Positions 53,618 to 62,934 of a stretch of DNA of 64,000 nt are shown piece by piece (within the stretch, counting starts at the first letter, position 1; each line of letters opens with the position of its first letter). A program made the translations under genes and the position numbers. The stretch covers positions 634,202 through 698,201 of the forward strand of contig NZ_VSDO01000004.1 of NCBI RefSeq assembly GCF_008084145.1, given 5' to 3'. The stretch comes from Paenibacillus faecis (lineage in GTDB: Bacteria; Bacillota; Bacilli; Paenibacillales; Paenibacillaceae). A model generated the notes under the pieces. It was not told the DNA's origin. It did not search any database and saw only the letters and a program-made list of their open reading frames with translations.

Positions 53618-54607
53618 ATGACAAAGCTCTTGGAAATAGATCAGCTGTCTATCGATTTCGCCAATGGTTCGTGCCCGATTCGGGTAGTGGGCGGTGTTAG
53701 CCTGGAGCTTGAGGCCGGGGAAACGCTTGGCATTGTCGGAGAGTCCGGCAGCGGAAAGAGCGTGACCTCGTTATCCATTATGCGACTTCTTCCCGAGGGT
53801 TTGGCCAAGGTAGCCGAGGGAGATATTCGTTACCGTGGAAAGAGTCTGCTGAACATGTCGGAGTCCGAAATGCAAAAGGTGCGCGGCAATCACATCTCCA
53901 CGATCTTTCAAGAGCCGATGACGGCCTTGAACCCGGTCTTTAAGATCGGCCGTCAAGTTCGAGAATCGATCCGACAGCACTCGAAGAAGAGTAAAAGAGA
54001 GGCGCATCGGGAAGCGATCGCTCTGCTCGGCGAAGTCGGCATTTCCGCGCCGGAGCAAATTATGGAGGCCTATCCGCACCAGCTATCGGGAGGGATGCGG
54101 CAGCGCGTACTGATTGCGATGGCGATGGCGTCCAACCCGGATATTCTGATTGCGGATGAACCTACGACGGCCTTGGACGTGACGATTCAGGCGCAAATTC
54201 TCGAGCTGATGAAGAAGCTGCAGAAGGAGCGGGGAACCGCGATTATTTTTATTACCCATGACCTGGGAGTCGTGGCTGAAATGTGTGACCGGGTGGCGGT
54301 GATGTATGCCGGTCAAATCGTGGAACAGGGGGACGTGCGGACGATATTTAAGGAGCCCAAGCATCCTTATACGGTCGGCCTCTTGAATTCAATGCCGCAA
54401 TTTTCGGGAGAAAAAACACGCCTGGAAGCGATAGCCGGACAGGTTCCTCATCCTTCGGAATTTTTGCCGGGGTGCCGGTTTGCCCAGCGCTGCCCTTCCA
54501 GAATGGATTTGTGCGAGAGCGTGGAGCCGGCTCTGTACGATTTTGGCGGCAAGCATAAATGCAAGTGCCATCTCTATAGGAGGGATACGGATGCTGCCCA
54601 TTCTTGA
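53618..54607 (+). CDS. oligopeptide/dipeptide-type ABC transporter ATPase (DppD family)
   Basis: 329 residues from ATG 53618 behind GGGGGAGG. Walker [17 protein letters not shown]-loop [16 protein letters not shown], signature [16 protein letters not shown], Walker [15 protein letters not shown], and the C-terminal oligopeptide transporter domain with the cysteine set [16 protein letters not shown] that may bind an iron-sulfur cluster in this family. Hydrolyses ATP for the importer together with the next gene. Confidence 0.94.
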   Translation: MTKLLEIDQLSIDFANGSCPIRVVGGVSLELEAGETLGIVGESGSGKSVTSLSIMRLLPEGLAKVAEGDIRYRGKSLLNMSESEMQKVRGNHISTIFQEPMTALNPVFKIGRQVRESIRQHSKKSKREAHREAIALLGEVGISAPEQIMEAYPHQLSGGMRQRVLIAMAMASNPDILIADEPTTALDVTIQAQILELMKKLQKERGTAIIFITHDLGVVAEMCDRVAVMYAGQIVEQGDVRTIFKEPKHPYTVGLLNSMPQFSGEKTRLEAIAGQVPHPSEFLPGCRFAQRCPSRMDLCESVEPALYDFGGKHKCKCHLYRRDTDAAHS

Positions 54608-55559
54608 AATCAAAGAGTTAAAGAAGCATTATCCCGTAAAAACGGGGCTGTTCGGCCGGGTCACCGGCGTTGCCAAATCCCTCGACGGCGTCTCGTTTTC
54701 GGTTAAGAAAGGGGAAACATTCGCGGTCGTGGGGGAATCGGGTTCGGGGAAAACCACCTTGGGCAAAACCGTACTTCGATTAATCGAACCTACTTCCGGG
54801 AGCATCCTGTTCGACGGGACGGACATTACGGAACTGGGAACGGAGCCGATGAGAAAGCTAAAGACCGACATGCAAATGGTATTTCAGGACCCGTTCGGTT
54901 CCCTTGATCCGAAGTGGACCGTTCGCCGGATTTTGGAAGAGCCGCTGCGTACCCATTACAAACTGCCGCAAGAAGAACTTCTAAAGAAAGTGAATGATAT
55001 TCTCGAAGTGGTAGGGCTGACGGCAAAACATGCCTCGCGATATCCGCATGAACTGTCGGGCGGGCAGCGGCAAAGAGTAGGGATCGCCCGGGCGCTGATT
55101 CTCGAGCCTAAATTTATCGTGTTTGATGAGCCGGTGTCGGCGTTGGATGTGTCTATCCAAGCTCAGGTTCTGACCCTGCTGGAGGATCTGCAAAGCCGCC
55201 TGTCCCTTACCTATCTGTTCATTTCCCATGACTTGTCGGTTGTGCGCTATATTAGCGATCAAGTCGGGGTTATGTATTTGGGGAAAATGATGGAGATTGG
55301 CCCCTCGGAGGAACTGTTCACGAACCCGCTCCATCCCTATACGAAGGCGCTCATTTCGGCTATTCCGGAGCCGGATATGGACAAGCGAAGAGAGCGGATC
55401 GTTCTGTCCGGGGAGGTGCCGAGTCCGCGTAAACCGCCTTCAGGCTGCGTATTCCATACCCGTTGTCCCCATGCCATGCCGGAGTGCGGGAGCGTTCAGC
55501 CGGAATGGCTGGAAGTATCGGCCAATCGGTATACGGCTTGTCATTTATATCATAAATAA
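54591..55559 (+). CDS. oligopeptide/dipeptide-type ABC transporter ATPase (DppF family)
   Basis: 322 residues from ATG 54591, inside the end of the previous gene, behind AGGAGGGATACGG. Walker A GESGSGKTTLGKTVL, FQDPFGSLDPKWTV, signature LSGGQRQRVGIARAL, Walker B IVFDEPVSALDVS, C-terminal PPSGCVFHTRCPHAMPEC. The heterodimeric partner of the DppD-like ATPase. Confidence 0.94.
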   Translation: MLPILEIKELKKHYPVKTGLFGRVTGVAKSLDGVSFSVKKGETFAVVGESGSGKTTLGKTVLRLIEPTSGSILFDGTDITELGTEPMRKLKTDMQMVFQDPFGSLDPKWTVRRILEEPLRTHYKLPQEELLKKVNDILEVVGLTAKHASRYPHELSGGQRQRVGIARALILEPKFIVFDEPVSALDVSIQAQVLTLLEDLQSRLSLTYLFISHDLSVVRYISDQVGVMYLGKMMEIGPSEELFTNPLHPYTKALISAIPEPDMDKRRERIVLSGEVPSPRKPPSGCVFHTRCPHAMPECGSVQPEWLEVSANRYTACHLYHK

Positions 55560-55582
55560 AACAAAGAAAGTGGGCTAAAAAC

Positions 55583-56002
55583 ATGCAAGTAACGACAACA
55601 TGGCAAGGTAAGAAGTTTTTTCAAGCAGCGGGTCCTTCCGGCTACGTAGTAAACATGGATGCAACTCCGCAATGGGGAGGAGAAGGCAACGGCGCTTCGC
55701 CCGTGGAGGTGTTATTGGCAAGCTTGGCGGGTTGTATCGGTATGGACGTAACCATGATTCTGGAGAACTTTTTGTCCTCGATCAATAAAATAGAGATTGT
55801 AACGAACGGAGTGCGCAAGGAAGAGCCGCCCAAAGGATTTACCGCGATCGAGCTCATTTTTAAAGTGGATGGCGATATTCCCGATTACCGAATTTGGAAG
55901 GCCATCGAACTTGGGACGGCGAAATATTGTTCCGTATCGGATTCACTGAGTGCGACCATCACGCATAGACTCATTCTGAACGGCGTGGAAGTGTTTAAAT
56001 AA
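55583..56002 (+). CDS. OsmC/Ohr-family protein
   Basis: 139 residues. The pattern GGEGNGASPVEVLLASLAGCIGMDVTMIL carries the conserved first Cys; the second reactive Cys lies in GTAKYCSVSDSLS. Family members reduce organic hydroperoxides with a Cys pair; this YhfA-like subgroup is less studied. It is the last gene of the tetR-importer operon (23 bases after the ATPase), which is unusual and may point to a thiol or sulfur-containing substrate. Confidence 0.85.
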   Translation: MQVTTTWQGKKFFQAAGPSGYVVNMDATPQWGGEGNGASPVEVLLASLAGCIGMDVTMILENFLSSINKIEIVTNGVRKEEPPKGFTAIELIFKVDGDIPDYRIWKAIELGTAKYCSVSDSLSATITHRLILNGVEVFK

Positions 56003-56062
56003 CGATATGCCGCTGTCGCACCGGCGGCCGCAAACACATTACGCTCGGGCAGGACAAAGCAC

Positions 56063-56098
56063 AGCGCGGTTTCCGAAATTAGGAAATCGCGCTTTTTT
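56063..56098 (+). terminator. terminator of the tetR-importer-osmC operon
   Basis: AGCGCGGTTTCC-gaaatta-GGAAATCGCGCT followed by TTTTT. Confidence 0.9.
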
Positions 56099-56109
56099 GC
56101 TGCGTTCCG

Positions 56110-56745
56110 TCAGGCTCTCCGGCCCATATATTTGTCATACAACATGATGGTTAGAATCAACCAGCAACCGCTGACGAAATAACCGCCGATGACGTCACTC
56201 GGGTAATGCACTCCCAAATAAATGCGGCTGGTTCCGATAGCGAATATAAACAGCGAACTTAGTATTATGACCGACGAACGGCCTAATAAAGAGGGGATAT
56301 GGCTCCAAATCAGATAAGCAAGGGCTCCGTAGAAACTGAATGCGGCCATGGAATGCCCGCTCGGAAAACTGTAGCCCGCAACTTCGATCAACCGGTGAAT
56401 GTCGGGCCGCACACGGTGGAACAGCGTTTTGAGGCCCCAATTGATCAGGGTTGAACCGAGCATCACAACGGCCAGAAAAATCAGCTCCTTCCGGTGCCCC
56501 AAGAACGTATGCAAAATGACCATGACCGTGATCATCAAGAGAATCAGCGGCAGCCCTCCGCCGATGGTTGTAAATAGCTTCATAACGATGGTCAATGACG
56601 GCGTTTCCCATCCCTGAACCGAAGCGGTTATGATTCTATCAAAATCGCGAATTTGATCCCCTCGGATATTTAGGGCTGTCCAACCAAAGCCGAGAATGCA
56701 GACGATGAGTACAGCTATGGGGAAGAAAGGTTTTATTTTGAGCAT
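56110..56745 (-). CDS. PAP2-family membrane phosphatase
   Basis: 211 residues, about six helices. The three PAP2 signatures are intact: KTLFHRVRP, PSGHSMA and SRIYLGVHYPSDVIGG (catalytic His pair and Arg). Such enzymes dephosphorylate undecaprenyl pyrophosphate, phosphatidate or phosphatidylglycerophosphate on the outer membrane face. Convergent with the osmC operon; 14 bases after the lipoprotein gene stop, so both minus-strand genes may be co-transcribed. Confidence 0.92.
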   Translation of the reverse strand: MLKIKPFFPIAVLIVCILGFGWTALNIRGDQIRDFDRIITASVQGWETPSLTIVMKLFTTIGGGLPLILLMITVMVILHTFLGHRKELIFLAVVMLGSTLINWGLKTLFHRVRPDIHRLIEVAGYSFPSGHSMAAFSFYGALAYLIWSHIPSLLGRSSVIILSSLFIFAIGTSRIYLGVHYPSDVIGGYFVSGCWLILTIMLYDKYMGRRA

Positions 56746-56759
56746 ATGATGGCCGGTCC

Positions 56760-57209
56760 TTATGGTTTCTGTTTATCGTCGATGTAATTCCAGTTAGCCT
56801 TAGATACGGTATCCATGCCTAAGGATTCCATGTTGGCGATGGCTTCAGTAAGCTTCTCGCTATATTTACCCTCTTTGAGATCGGTACTTGCCTCGATCAC
56901 GGTTCGATCTTTATTTTTATAAGCCAGATCCAAATAAGTAATATTTCCGTCTTCGTTGTTCAATTCCATCCTTAAGTTTTCTTTCCCGTTGTTCACGATC
57001 TTATAACTAAATGTGGTCTCGACCCCATTAAAGACTTGCGTGAAGGAATCCCCAGTAAGGTAGATATCATAGCTAGTGTTCATCTTCGTGTCCGTTACTT
57101 TCCAATGTCCTGAAAGATCGTCCTTAGAAGTCCCGCAACCGGAAAAAATAACAAATAAAGAGATACAAATAAGGAAAGTCAGGCTGTGCTTACACTTGTT
57201 TTGTGACAT
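56760..57209 (-). CDS. small lipoprotein, unknown function
   Basis: 149 residues with a lipoprotein signal peptide (lipobox IFSGC, Cys25). The mature part SGHWKVTDTKMNTSYDIYLTGDSFTQVF looks like a small beta-barrel/lipocalin-like fold common in Bacillota lipoproteins of unknown role. It precedes the PAP2 gene. Confidence 0.75.
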   Translation of the reverse strand: MSQNKCKHSLTFLICISLFVIFSGCGTSKDDLSGHWKVTDTKMNTSYDIYLTGDSFTQVFNGVETTFSYKIVNNGKENLRMELNNEDGNITYLDLAYKNKDRTVIEASTDLKEGKYSEKLTEAIANMESLGMDTVSKANWNYIDDKQKP

Positions 57210-57391
57210 GCCGGTTAGCCCCCAAAAATAAAATTAATGATTTTAATAGTTTAGCACAATCGTCAGCGGGATGCAGGGGAAGGCACTGGCGCTGGTCGGA
57301 TTAAGTTTCTTAACTGGAAAATTATATAATTCAGGAGAAAGTAAGTTTGATATAATGAAATGACTGAAGAACTATTTTATGGGGGAAGAAT

Positions 57392-58249
57392 ATGGCCTAT
57401 TGTCCTAACTGTGGAACCCGAAATAATGCGGGAGCAAGATTTTGTACCAACTGTGGAAACTCCTTAGGTGTTAGCTCACATAATGAACAATTCGAGAAAG
57501 TGACTCACACCCCGGTAAGCACCGATTCTCAGCCGAGAAGAGACAATCTATTCAAACCCGGTCCTATATTGTTTTCGGGACTGCTCTTCTCGCCCCTTTT
57601 GCCGGCGATATTCACAAGCATAAACCTTAAAAGGCGGGGCTTGACGAAAGTATGGGGTTGGACGTTATTGTCCGGTATTATAGGCTTAGTTGCTTTGATC
57701 TGTGCATACGGAATATTTGAAATCCCGTTCAAAGTATGCATCGTAGTCAACTTCGTTATTTCATATTTATTTTATTCTTTTGAGAAGCGCCTTATTGCGA
57801 ATGAGAAATCAAATGAGAATGTCCTTAATAAAGGAGAGTACTATCGGAAAGTATCGATTGCCCTAACCGTCGTTTTCACCTTTTTTATTTCATGGTCACT
57901 ATATCAGACCTTTAATTCGGCCACCGAAATTGTTTTCGGTACCGGACTCAACGCGGATGGTTCTATTGCGGGGGAAACCCATGAATTTACCTTGGATCAA
58001 CCGATTACAATCGGTTTCAACAAATCCGTAGGATCGCTCAAGGCATCTTCAGTTAGGATCACGTTGCTGGATCAAGAAGATAATGAGAACCTTATACATA
58101 GTTTCGACGTAGAGGTTGATCCTACCTGGGAGGGGGCATTTCTTGACCTAAAGCCGGGCTGTGTTGATGATATAGGGTTTGGAAAATATATACTGAGGAT
58201 TTTTATACAGGACAAACTTGTCGCAGAGGGGAACTTCCAAATCGAATAA
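57392..58249 (+). CDS. zinc-ribbon membrane protein, unknown function
   Basis: 285 residues; GGGGGAAGA precedes the ATG. N-terminal double-CxxC zinc ribbon YCPNCGTRNNAGARFCTNCGN, then a polar linker, about three to four membrane helices (residues 50-175) and an extracellular beta-rich C-terminal domain of about 100 residues (ETHEFTLDQPITIGFNKSVG...). Domain order resembles YvbJ/zinc_ribbon_2 proteins. Function unknown; followed by a terminator. Confidence 0.75.
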   Translation: MAYCPNCGTRNNAGARFCTNCGNSLGVSSHNEQFEKVTHTPVSTDSQPRRDNLFKPGPILFSGLLFSPLLPAIFTSINLKRRGLTKVWGWTLLSGIIGLVALICAYGIFEIPFKVCIVVNFVISYLFYSFEKRLIANEKSNENVLNKGEYYRKVSIALTVVFTFFISWSLYQTFNSATEIVFGTGLNADGSIAGETHEFTLDQPITIGFNKSVGSLKASSVRITLLDQEDNENLIHSFDVEVDPTWEGAFLDLKPGCVDDIGFGKYILRIFIQDKLVAEGNFQIE

Positions 58250-58261
58250 AGATTAAGAAAT

Positions 58262-58306
58262 GATGCCAGCCTATCGGAGAACCACCGGAGCTGGCATTGT
58301 TTTTTG
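58262..58306 (+). terminator. terminator after the zinc-ribbon gene
   Basis: GATGCCAGC pairs with GCTGGCATT, inner TCGG/CCGG pairing, then GTTTTTTG. Confidence 0.85.
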
Positions 58307-58453
58307 TATAGGATGCGGATGGATTCAAAATGGGCTTGGGAATGGGTTTCGTAGAATTCGAAATCATTGACAGCGGGCCATAAAAGTGAAATAATTTATA
58401 TATGATCAATCATTCATATGTTATCCGTTTTTCTCGGAAGGATGGGATAGAAG

Positions 58454-60721
58454 ATGGAGACGGCTGCGGGTACGGCCAAACGTAAATTTTTGCTGGAAGG
58501 TCTGGATTGCGCCAATTGCGCGATGAAAATTGAGAACGGCGTCAAGAAGATTGACGGCGTGTCCGCTTGTTCGGTGAATTTCGTAAACAAGACGCTAACG
58601 ATGGAGATGGCCATGGAGCGGTCCGAGGAGATTGTGGATTTGGCCAGGAAAAAGATCCGCGCATTGGAGCCTGACGTCAAAGTGCTGGAGCAGGGGGCGC
58701 CAGGGACGCCAGCGAGCGGGGGGCGGAACCGGAAGTCCGCCGAACCGGGTCAAGTCCATGACCACGCTCATCACCACGGCCACGCTCATGACCATGACCA
58801 TGATCATGAACACGGTGACGGAGCTTCGGTTGACGGGCACGGCCATTCCCACGATCATGGCGCACAGGGCGTAAAAACCATGGTACTTCGCCTGGCTGCC
58901 GGCCTTGTCATCGGGGCGGCGGCATTAGGGTTGTCTCTGGGCCGGGAGCTGGAATTGCTTCTGTACCTTGTTTCTTATCTTGTGGTAGGCGGGGATATCG
59001 TACTCAAGGCGCTGAAAAATATCGTCAGAGGCCAGGTGTTCGACGAATACTTCCTGATGTCGATCGCGACCATCGGCGCCTTTGTGATCGGGGAGTACCC
59101 CGAAGGCGTTGCCGTCATGCTGTTCTACCAGGTCGGAGAACTGTTCCAGAGCATCGCCGTCAACCGGTCGCGCAAATCGATCGGCGCGCTGATGGATATC
59201 AGACCCGATTTCGCCAACTTGAAATCCGGGGACGAGATCAAGCGCGTGAACCCGGAGGAAGTGCGGGTCGGAGATCGGATCGTCGTACGACCGGGCGAAA
59301 AGGTCCCGCTGGACGGCAAAGTGATCGAGGGCGGATCGGCCATGGACACCTCCGCGTTGACCGGTGAATCCGTACCGCGCGAAGTGGCGGCGGGCGACGA
59401 CGTGCTGAGCGGATTCATCAACAAAAACGGGGTTCTGACGGTCGAGGTGACCAAGGAGTTCGGCGAGTCGACCGTAGCCAAAATTCTCGATCTGGTCGAG
59501 AACGCCAGCGGCAAAAAAGCGCCGACGGAAAACTTCATCACGAAGTTCGCCCGTTATTATACGCCTTTTGTCGTCATCGTCGCCGTTTTGCTGGCCGTTC
59601 TGCCTCCGCTGGTCGTCAGCGGCGCGACTTTTTCGGATTGGGTCTACCGGGCGCTGGTCTTTCTGGTCATTTCCTGCCCTTGCGCCCTGGTCGTTTCGAT
59701 TCCGCTCGGCTTCTTCGGCGGCATCGGAGCCTCTTCCAGGAACGGTGTGCTGGTCAAAGGCGGCAATTACCTGGAAGCGCTGAATGACGTCAAATATGTC
59801 GTCTTTGACAAAACGGGAACGCTGACCAAAGGCGCGTTTCAAGTCGCCGGAACTTATCCGCAAAACGGATGGACCGAGCAGGAGCTGCTGCGTCAGGCCG
59901 CTTTTGCCGAGATGCACTCCACGCATCCGATCGCCCAGTCGATCCGGGAGGCTTACGGACAGGAATTGAATGAAGCGCTGCTTGCGGATTATAACGAAGT
60001 TCCGGGGCACGGCATCCAGGTCGTGTTCGAGGGCAGAGAAGTCCTTGCGGGGAACGCCAAGCTGATGGAACGGGAGAATATCGAATTCGCCGCGCCAACG
60101 GAGCTGGGGACCATCGTGCACGTCGCGGTCGACAAACAGTATGCCGGCTATCTGGTCATCGCCGATGAGGTCAAAGAAGACGCGGCGGATGCGATTCGTT
60201 CCTTGAAACGATTGGGTGTGAAGGAAATCGTCATGCTGACGGGCGACATCCAAGCGGTCGGGGAACATATCGGCAAAAAGCTGGGTGTGGACGAGGTCAA
60301 GGCCGAACTGCTGCCGCAGCACAAGGTGGAGGAGCTGGAAAAGATCGACCGCCGGAAATCGAAAAAGGAAAAAATCGCGTTCGTCGGCGACGGGATCAAT
60401 GACACTCCGGTTCTAGCCAGAGCCGATGTCGGCGTGGCTATGGGCGGGCTCGGATCCGACGCGGCGATTGAAGCCGCCGATATCGTCATCATGACCGACG
60501 AGCCTTCCAAATTGAGCTCCGCGATTCATATCGCGAAGAGCACCCGGCGGATCGTATGGCAAAACATTATTTTCGCCCTGCTGGTCAAAGCGGTCTTCCT
60601 GCTCTTGGGCGCTTTCGGGATCGCCACGATGTGGGAAGCGGTGTTCTCGGACGTGGGCGTGACATTGCTGGCCGTTCTCAATGCCATGCGCGTAATGAAA
60701 ATCAAGCCCAATTTGGAATAG
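58454..60721 (+). CDS. P1B-type heavy-metal ATPase (Zn/Cd/Pb type, ZntA/CadA-like)
   Basis: 755 residues. N-terminal metal-binding domain with GLDCANCAMKIE, then a His/Asp-rich linker (residues about 98-135, HDHAHHHGHAHDHDHDHEH) that likely binds zinc, eight helices with the transport motif SCPCALVVS (CPC 408-410), phosphorylation site Asp452 in DKTGTLT, HP motif STHPIAQ, and GDGINDTPVLARADVGVAMG. Exports Zn2+, Cd2+ or Pb2+ from the cytoplasm. The methyltransferase follows by 12 bases. An ArsR-type sensor sits 1 kb downstream on the other strand. Confidence 0.94.
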   Translation: METAAGTAKRKFLLEGLDCANCAMKIENGVKKIDGVSACSVNFVNKTLTMEMAMERSEEIVDLARKKIRALEPDVKVLEQGAPGTPASGGRNRKSAEPGQVHDHAHHHGHAHDHDHDHEHGDGASVDGHGHSHDHGAQGVKTMVLRLAAGLVIGAAALGLSLGRELELLLYLVSYLVVGGDIVLKALKNIVRGQVFDEYFLMSIATIGAFVIGEYPEGVAVMLFYQVGELFQSIAVNRSRKSIGALMDIRPDFANLKSGDEIKRVNPEEVRVGDRIVVRPGEKVPLDGKVIEGGSAMDTSALTGESVPREVAAGDDVLSGFINKNGVLTVEVTKEFGESTVAKILDLVENASGKKAPTENFITKFARYYTPFVVIVAVLLAVLPPLVVSGATFSDWVYRALVFLVISCPCALVVSIPLGFFGGIGASSRNGVLVKGGNYLEALNDVKYVVFDKTGTLTKGAFQVAGTYPQNGWTEQELLRQAAFAEMHSTHPIAQSIREAYGQELNEALLADYNEVPGHGIQVVFEGREVLAGNAKLMERENIEFAAPTELGTIVHVAVDKQYAGYLVIADEVKEDAADAIRSLKRLGVKEIVMLTGDIQAVGEHIGKKLGVDEVKAELLPQHKVEELEKIDRRKSKKEKIAFVGDGINDTPVLARADVGVAMGGLGSDAAIEAADIVIMTDEPSKLSSAIHIAKSTRRIVWQNIIFALLVKAVFLLLGAFGIATMWEAVFSDVGVTLLAVLNAMRVMKIKPNLE

Positions 60722-60733
60722 GGGATGCGGTAA

Positions 60734-61384
60734 GTGAACAATCGCTGGAATAAGTTGATTTATCGGGCGTTGTCCCCTTTCTATGATGCTTTGTTCGACG
60801 CGGGCCCTTTCGCCCGGGCGAGAAAAAGAGCGTTCGCCGATCTAGCTCCGAAGCCGGGCCAACGCGTGCTGCTGGTTGGGGTGGGAACGGGCGCGGACCT
60901 TCGCTTTTTCTGCGGAAAGGAGCTTGAAGTAACCGCCGTCGACATCTCGCCGGTGATGCTCGCTAAAGCGAAATCCAAGGCAAGCGGGAACGAGAATATC
61001 CGCTTTATGGAGATGGATGCGCAGGACCTGCGTTTTGCCGACCAATCCTTTGATTTGGTGATCGCAAGCCTGATTCTGTCTGTTGTGCCCGATGAGCACA
61101 AATGTATGCTGGAGCTCGTTCGCGTTACGAAGGAACAGGGGAGGATCGTCGTATTCGACAAATTCAAGCCCGGGGAGAGCAAAATGTCGCTGCCCATGCG
61201 GTTGCTGCGGCCGCTTATCGCCGTATTGGGCACCGATATCGGCCGGGATTATCAGGCTATACTTAAACCTCATCTTGGAGAGTTATTGATTCAGGAAGAC
61301 AGCCCCGCCATGTTTGGAGAAATGTATCGCAAAATCGTGCTCCAGCGGCGGGCTTCGGCAGAACTCCGTTTTGATCCGGATTGA
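60734..61384 (+). CDS. class I SAM-dependent methyltransferase (phospholipid/PmtA-like)
   Basis: 216 residues, GTG start. VLLVGVGTGADLRFF (motif I), VTAVDISPVMLAKAKSK, FMEMDAQDLRFADQSFDLVIASLILSVVPD and RIVVFDKF form a Methyltransf_11 core; the N-terminal RALSPFYDALFDAGPFARARKRAF resembles phosphatidylethanolamine or small-molecule methyltransferases. It is co-transcribed with the metal ATPase; a role in metal (for example organometal or metalloid) handling is speculative. Confidence 0.8.
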   Translation: MNNRWNKLIYRALSPFYDALFDAGPFARARKRAFADLAPKPGQRVLLVGVGTGADLRFFCGKELEVTAVDISPVMLAKAKSKASGNENIRFMEMDAQDLRFADQSFDLVIASLILSVVPDEHKCMLELVRVTKEQGRIVVFDKFKPGESKMSLPMRLLRPLIAVLGTDIGRDYQAILKPHLGELLIQEDSPAMFGEMYRKIVLQRRASAELRFDPD

Positions 61385-61409
61385 AGTGCGCAAAGCTTAG
61401 CGCTAAATT

Positions 61410-61453
61410 AACAAGGACTGTTCCGCATGCACCGCGGAGCAGTCCTTGTTTTT
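61410..61453 (+). terminator. terminator of the metal ATPase-methyltransferase pair
   Basis: AACAAGGACTGTTCCGC-atgcacc-GCGGAGCAGTCCTTGTT followed by TTTG. Confidence 0.9.
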
Positions 61454-61490
61454 GAACAACGCCTTGAATCGAATCTATATAGGCCAACTT

Positions 61491-61718
61491 ATGGTTTGGT
61501 TCGAATTAAAGGGAATTCTTCCCGCTAATTTGATGCGTATGCGGCTACAGAGGCGAATTAGCTGGAAAACCTCCCGCTAATTCGCCTGAAATGGTGTATA
61601 TCAGCAATAGGGCCGCAAAATAGATGGAGCTTTTCCAGTTAAATCCGATCGGAGAGCCAAGAGCGGTACACATTAACAGGAGCTTTTCCCGTTAATGGTG
61701 TAGACTCCGGCGGTGGGA
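61491..61718 (+). repeat. dispersed intergenic repeat R2, intact copy
   Basis: Uninterrupted version of the repeat that is split by the IS110 element at 26.9/28.45 kb. Contains three hairpins: TTAAAGGGAA/TTCTTCCCGCTAA (61507-61529), GCGAATTAG/CTAATTCGC and CATTAACAGG/CCCGTTAATG. No gene lies between 61454 and 61743. Confidence 0.85.
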
Positions 61719-61743
61719 CCTTGTATCCACAATTGTCCCCGCA

Positions 61744-62112
61744 TCATCCATGGTTGGTGTGCTGGAGGGTTTGCAGAAAAATCTGCTCGATATGCGCGTC
61801 GTCGAGCGAATAATAGACCGTCTTTCCGACTTTGCGCCGTTTTACGATCCTCATGTTGCGCAGGTACCGCAGCTGGTGCGAAACGGCCGATTGTCCCATC
61901 TCCAGGAGGACCGTCAAGTCATGCACGCATAGCTCTCTTTTTAGCAGGGCGCCGATGATTTTGACGCGGGTCGGGTCGCTGAAGGCTTTGAACCAATCCG
62001 CGAATTGAACGGCCGCCTGGTCATCGATTAACTCCGCCTTGATCGCATCCAAGTCCACCGTTCCCGAGCAGCTCGTATCGCATTCTTCCGTTATATTTAT
62101 AGATCGTGTCAT
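61744..62112 (-). CDS. ArsR/SmtB-family metal-responsive repressor
   Basis: 122 residues. Winged helix core FSDPTRVKIIGALLKRELCVHDLTVLLEMGQSAVSHQLRYLRNMRIVKRRKVGKTVYYSLDD. Potential metal ligands are Cys in ITEECDTSC and in ELCVHDL (CadC-like alpha-3N site) and Asp/His at the C-terminal helix (DDAHIEQIFLQTLQHTNH, SmtB-like alpha-5 site), consistent with a Cd/Zn/Pb sensor. Probably represses the nearby P-type ATPase and/or its own promoter. Confidence 0.88.
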   Translation of the reverse strand: MTRSINITEECDTSCSGTVDLDAIKAELIDDQAAVQFADWFKAFSDPTRVKIIGALLKRELCVHDLTVLLEMGQSAVSHQLRYLRNMRIVKRRKVGKTVYYSLDDAHIEQIFLQTLQHTNHG

Positions 62113-62298
62113 GGATGATCACCTTTCCGCTGGGGGTTTACATTATTATATCAAAAAGGACGAATTAAACGAAATCATTACTATTAAATGGAGATGATAT
62201 GCGCTTGAGTGCGGATAGTGCGAATTATGTATTTGCAAAAAATGCAGTCAAAGGGTGAAAATAGAAGGGACGATACTATAAGGGAAGGATGAACCGGA

Positions 62299-62844
62299 GT
62301 GCAGCGGAGTAAACGTGTGTTGGCTTTTGGAGTTCTGATCGTGGCGGTCGCGGGGGGCTCTCTATTTTTATCCCAAAATGCAAACCGCCCCACCCGTGAA
62401 GTACAACAAGACAATCCCGAGATTAAGGAAATCGTGCAAAAATATAGTGCCTGGAAGGGTGCTTCCGAATCGGCATCGATCACCTCGCACCAACTCATTG
62501 TGTCCGACGGGGGAAAAGAAGTCGTCTACGACCTGCCCGAACGTGAATTTTTTGTTTCCATCGCACCGTATAAGCAGGATACACATCCCTGTCAAATTCA
62601 CAGTTTGACGGGCTGCCAAGGGGAACTGGTCAATGAGGAGTTTAACGTCCGCATTGCCGATTCGAACGGAAATATCGTGTTGGATGAAGTAAAGATGTCC
62701 GGGTCGAATGGGTTTATCGACTTATGGCTGCCGCGAGACCAACAATATCAAGTAATCATCGAGCAGGACGGGAAAAAAGCGGAGTCCACCCTTTCTACGT
62801 ACAAGAATGATAATACCTGCATTACTACGATGCAACTAGTATAA
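62299..62844 (+). CDS. cueP: CueP-family metal-binding protein
   Basis: 181 residues, GTG start behind AAGGGAAGGATG. N-terminal membrane anchor or signal (residues 6-23). Signature HPCQIHSLTGCQGELVNEEF and the closing DNTCITTMQL place it in the CueP family, whose Salmonella member is a periplasmic copper-binding protein that delivers copper to superoxide dismutase. In this Gram-positive context it would be extracellular and membrane-anchored. Divergent from the ArsR gene (about 190 bases apart). Confidence 0.88.
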   Translation: MQRSKRVLAFGVLIVAVAGGSLFLSQNANRPTREVQQDNPEIKEIVQKYSAWKGASESASITSHQLIVSDGGKEVVYDLPEREFFVSIAPYKQDTHPCQIHSLTGCQGELVNEEFNVRIADSNGNIVLDEVKMSGSNGFIDLWLPRDQQYQVIIEQDGKKAESTLSTYKNDNTCITTMQLV

Positions 62845-62867
62845 TCTTGAACGAGCTTCTTCACGCA

Positions 62868-62911
62868 AAAAAAACAGCCTCTCCCTGACACTGCACGGGA
62901 GAGGCTGTTTT
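62868..62911. terminator. bidirectional terminator between cueP and the SLH gene
   Basis: AAAACAGCCTCTCCC-tgacactgcac-GGGAGAGGCTGTTTT, symmetric A/T flanks; serves both convergent genes. Confidence 0.92.
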
Positions 62912-62934
62912 GCTTTTGATCAGGATAGATTCGA

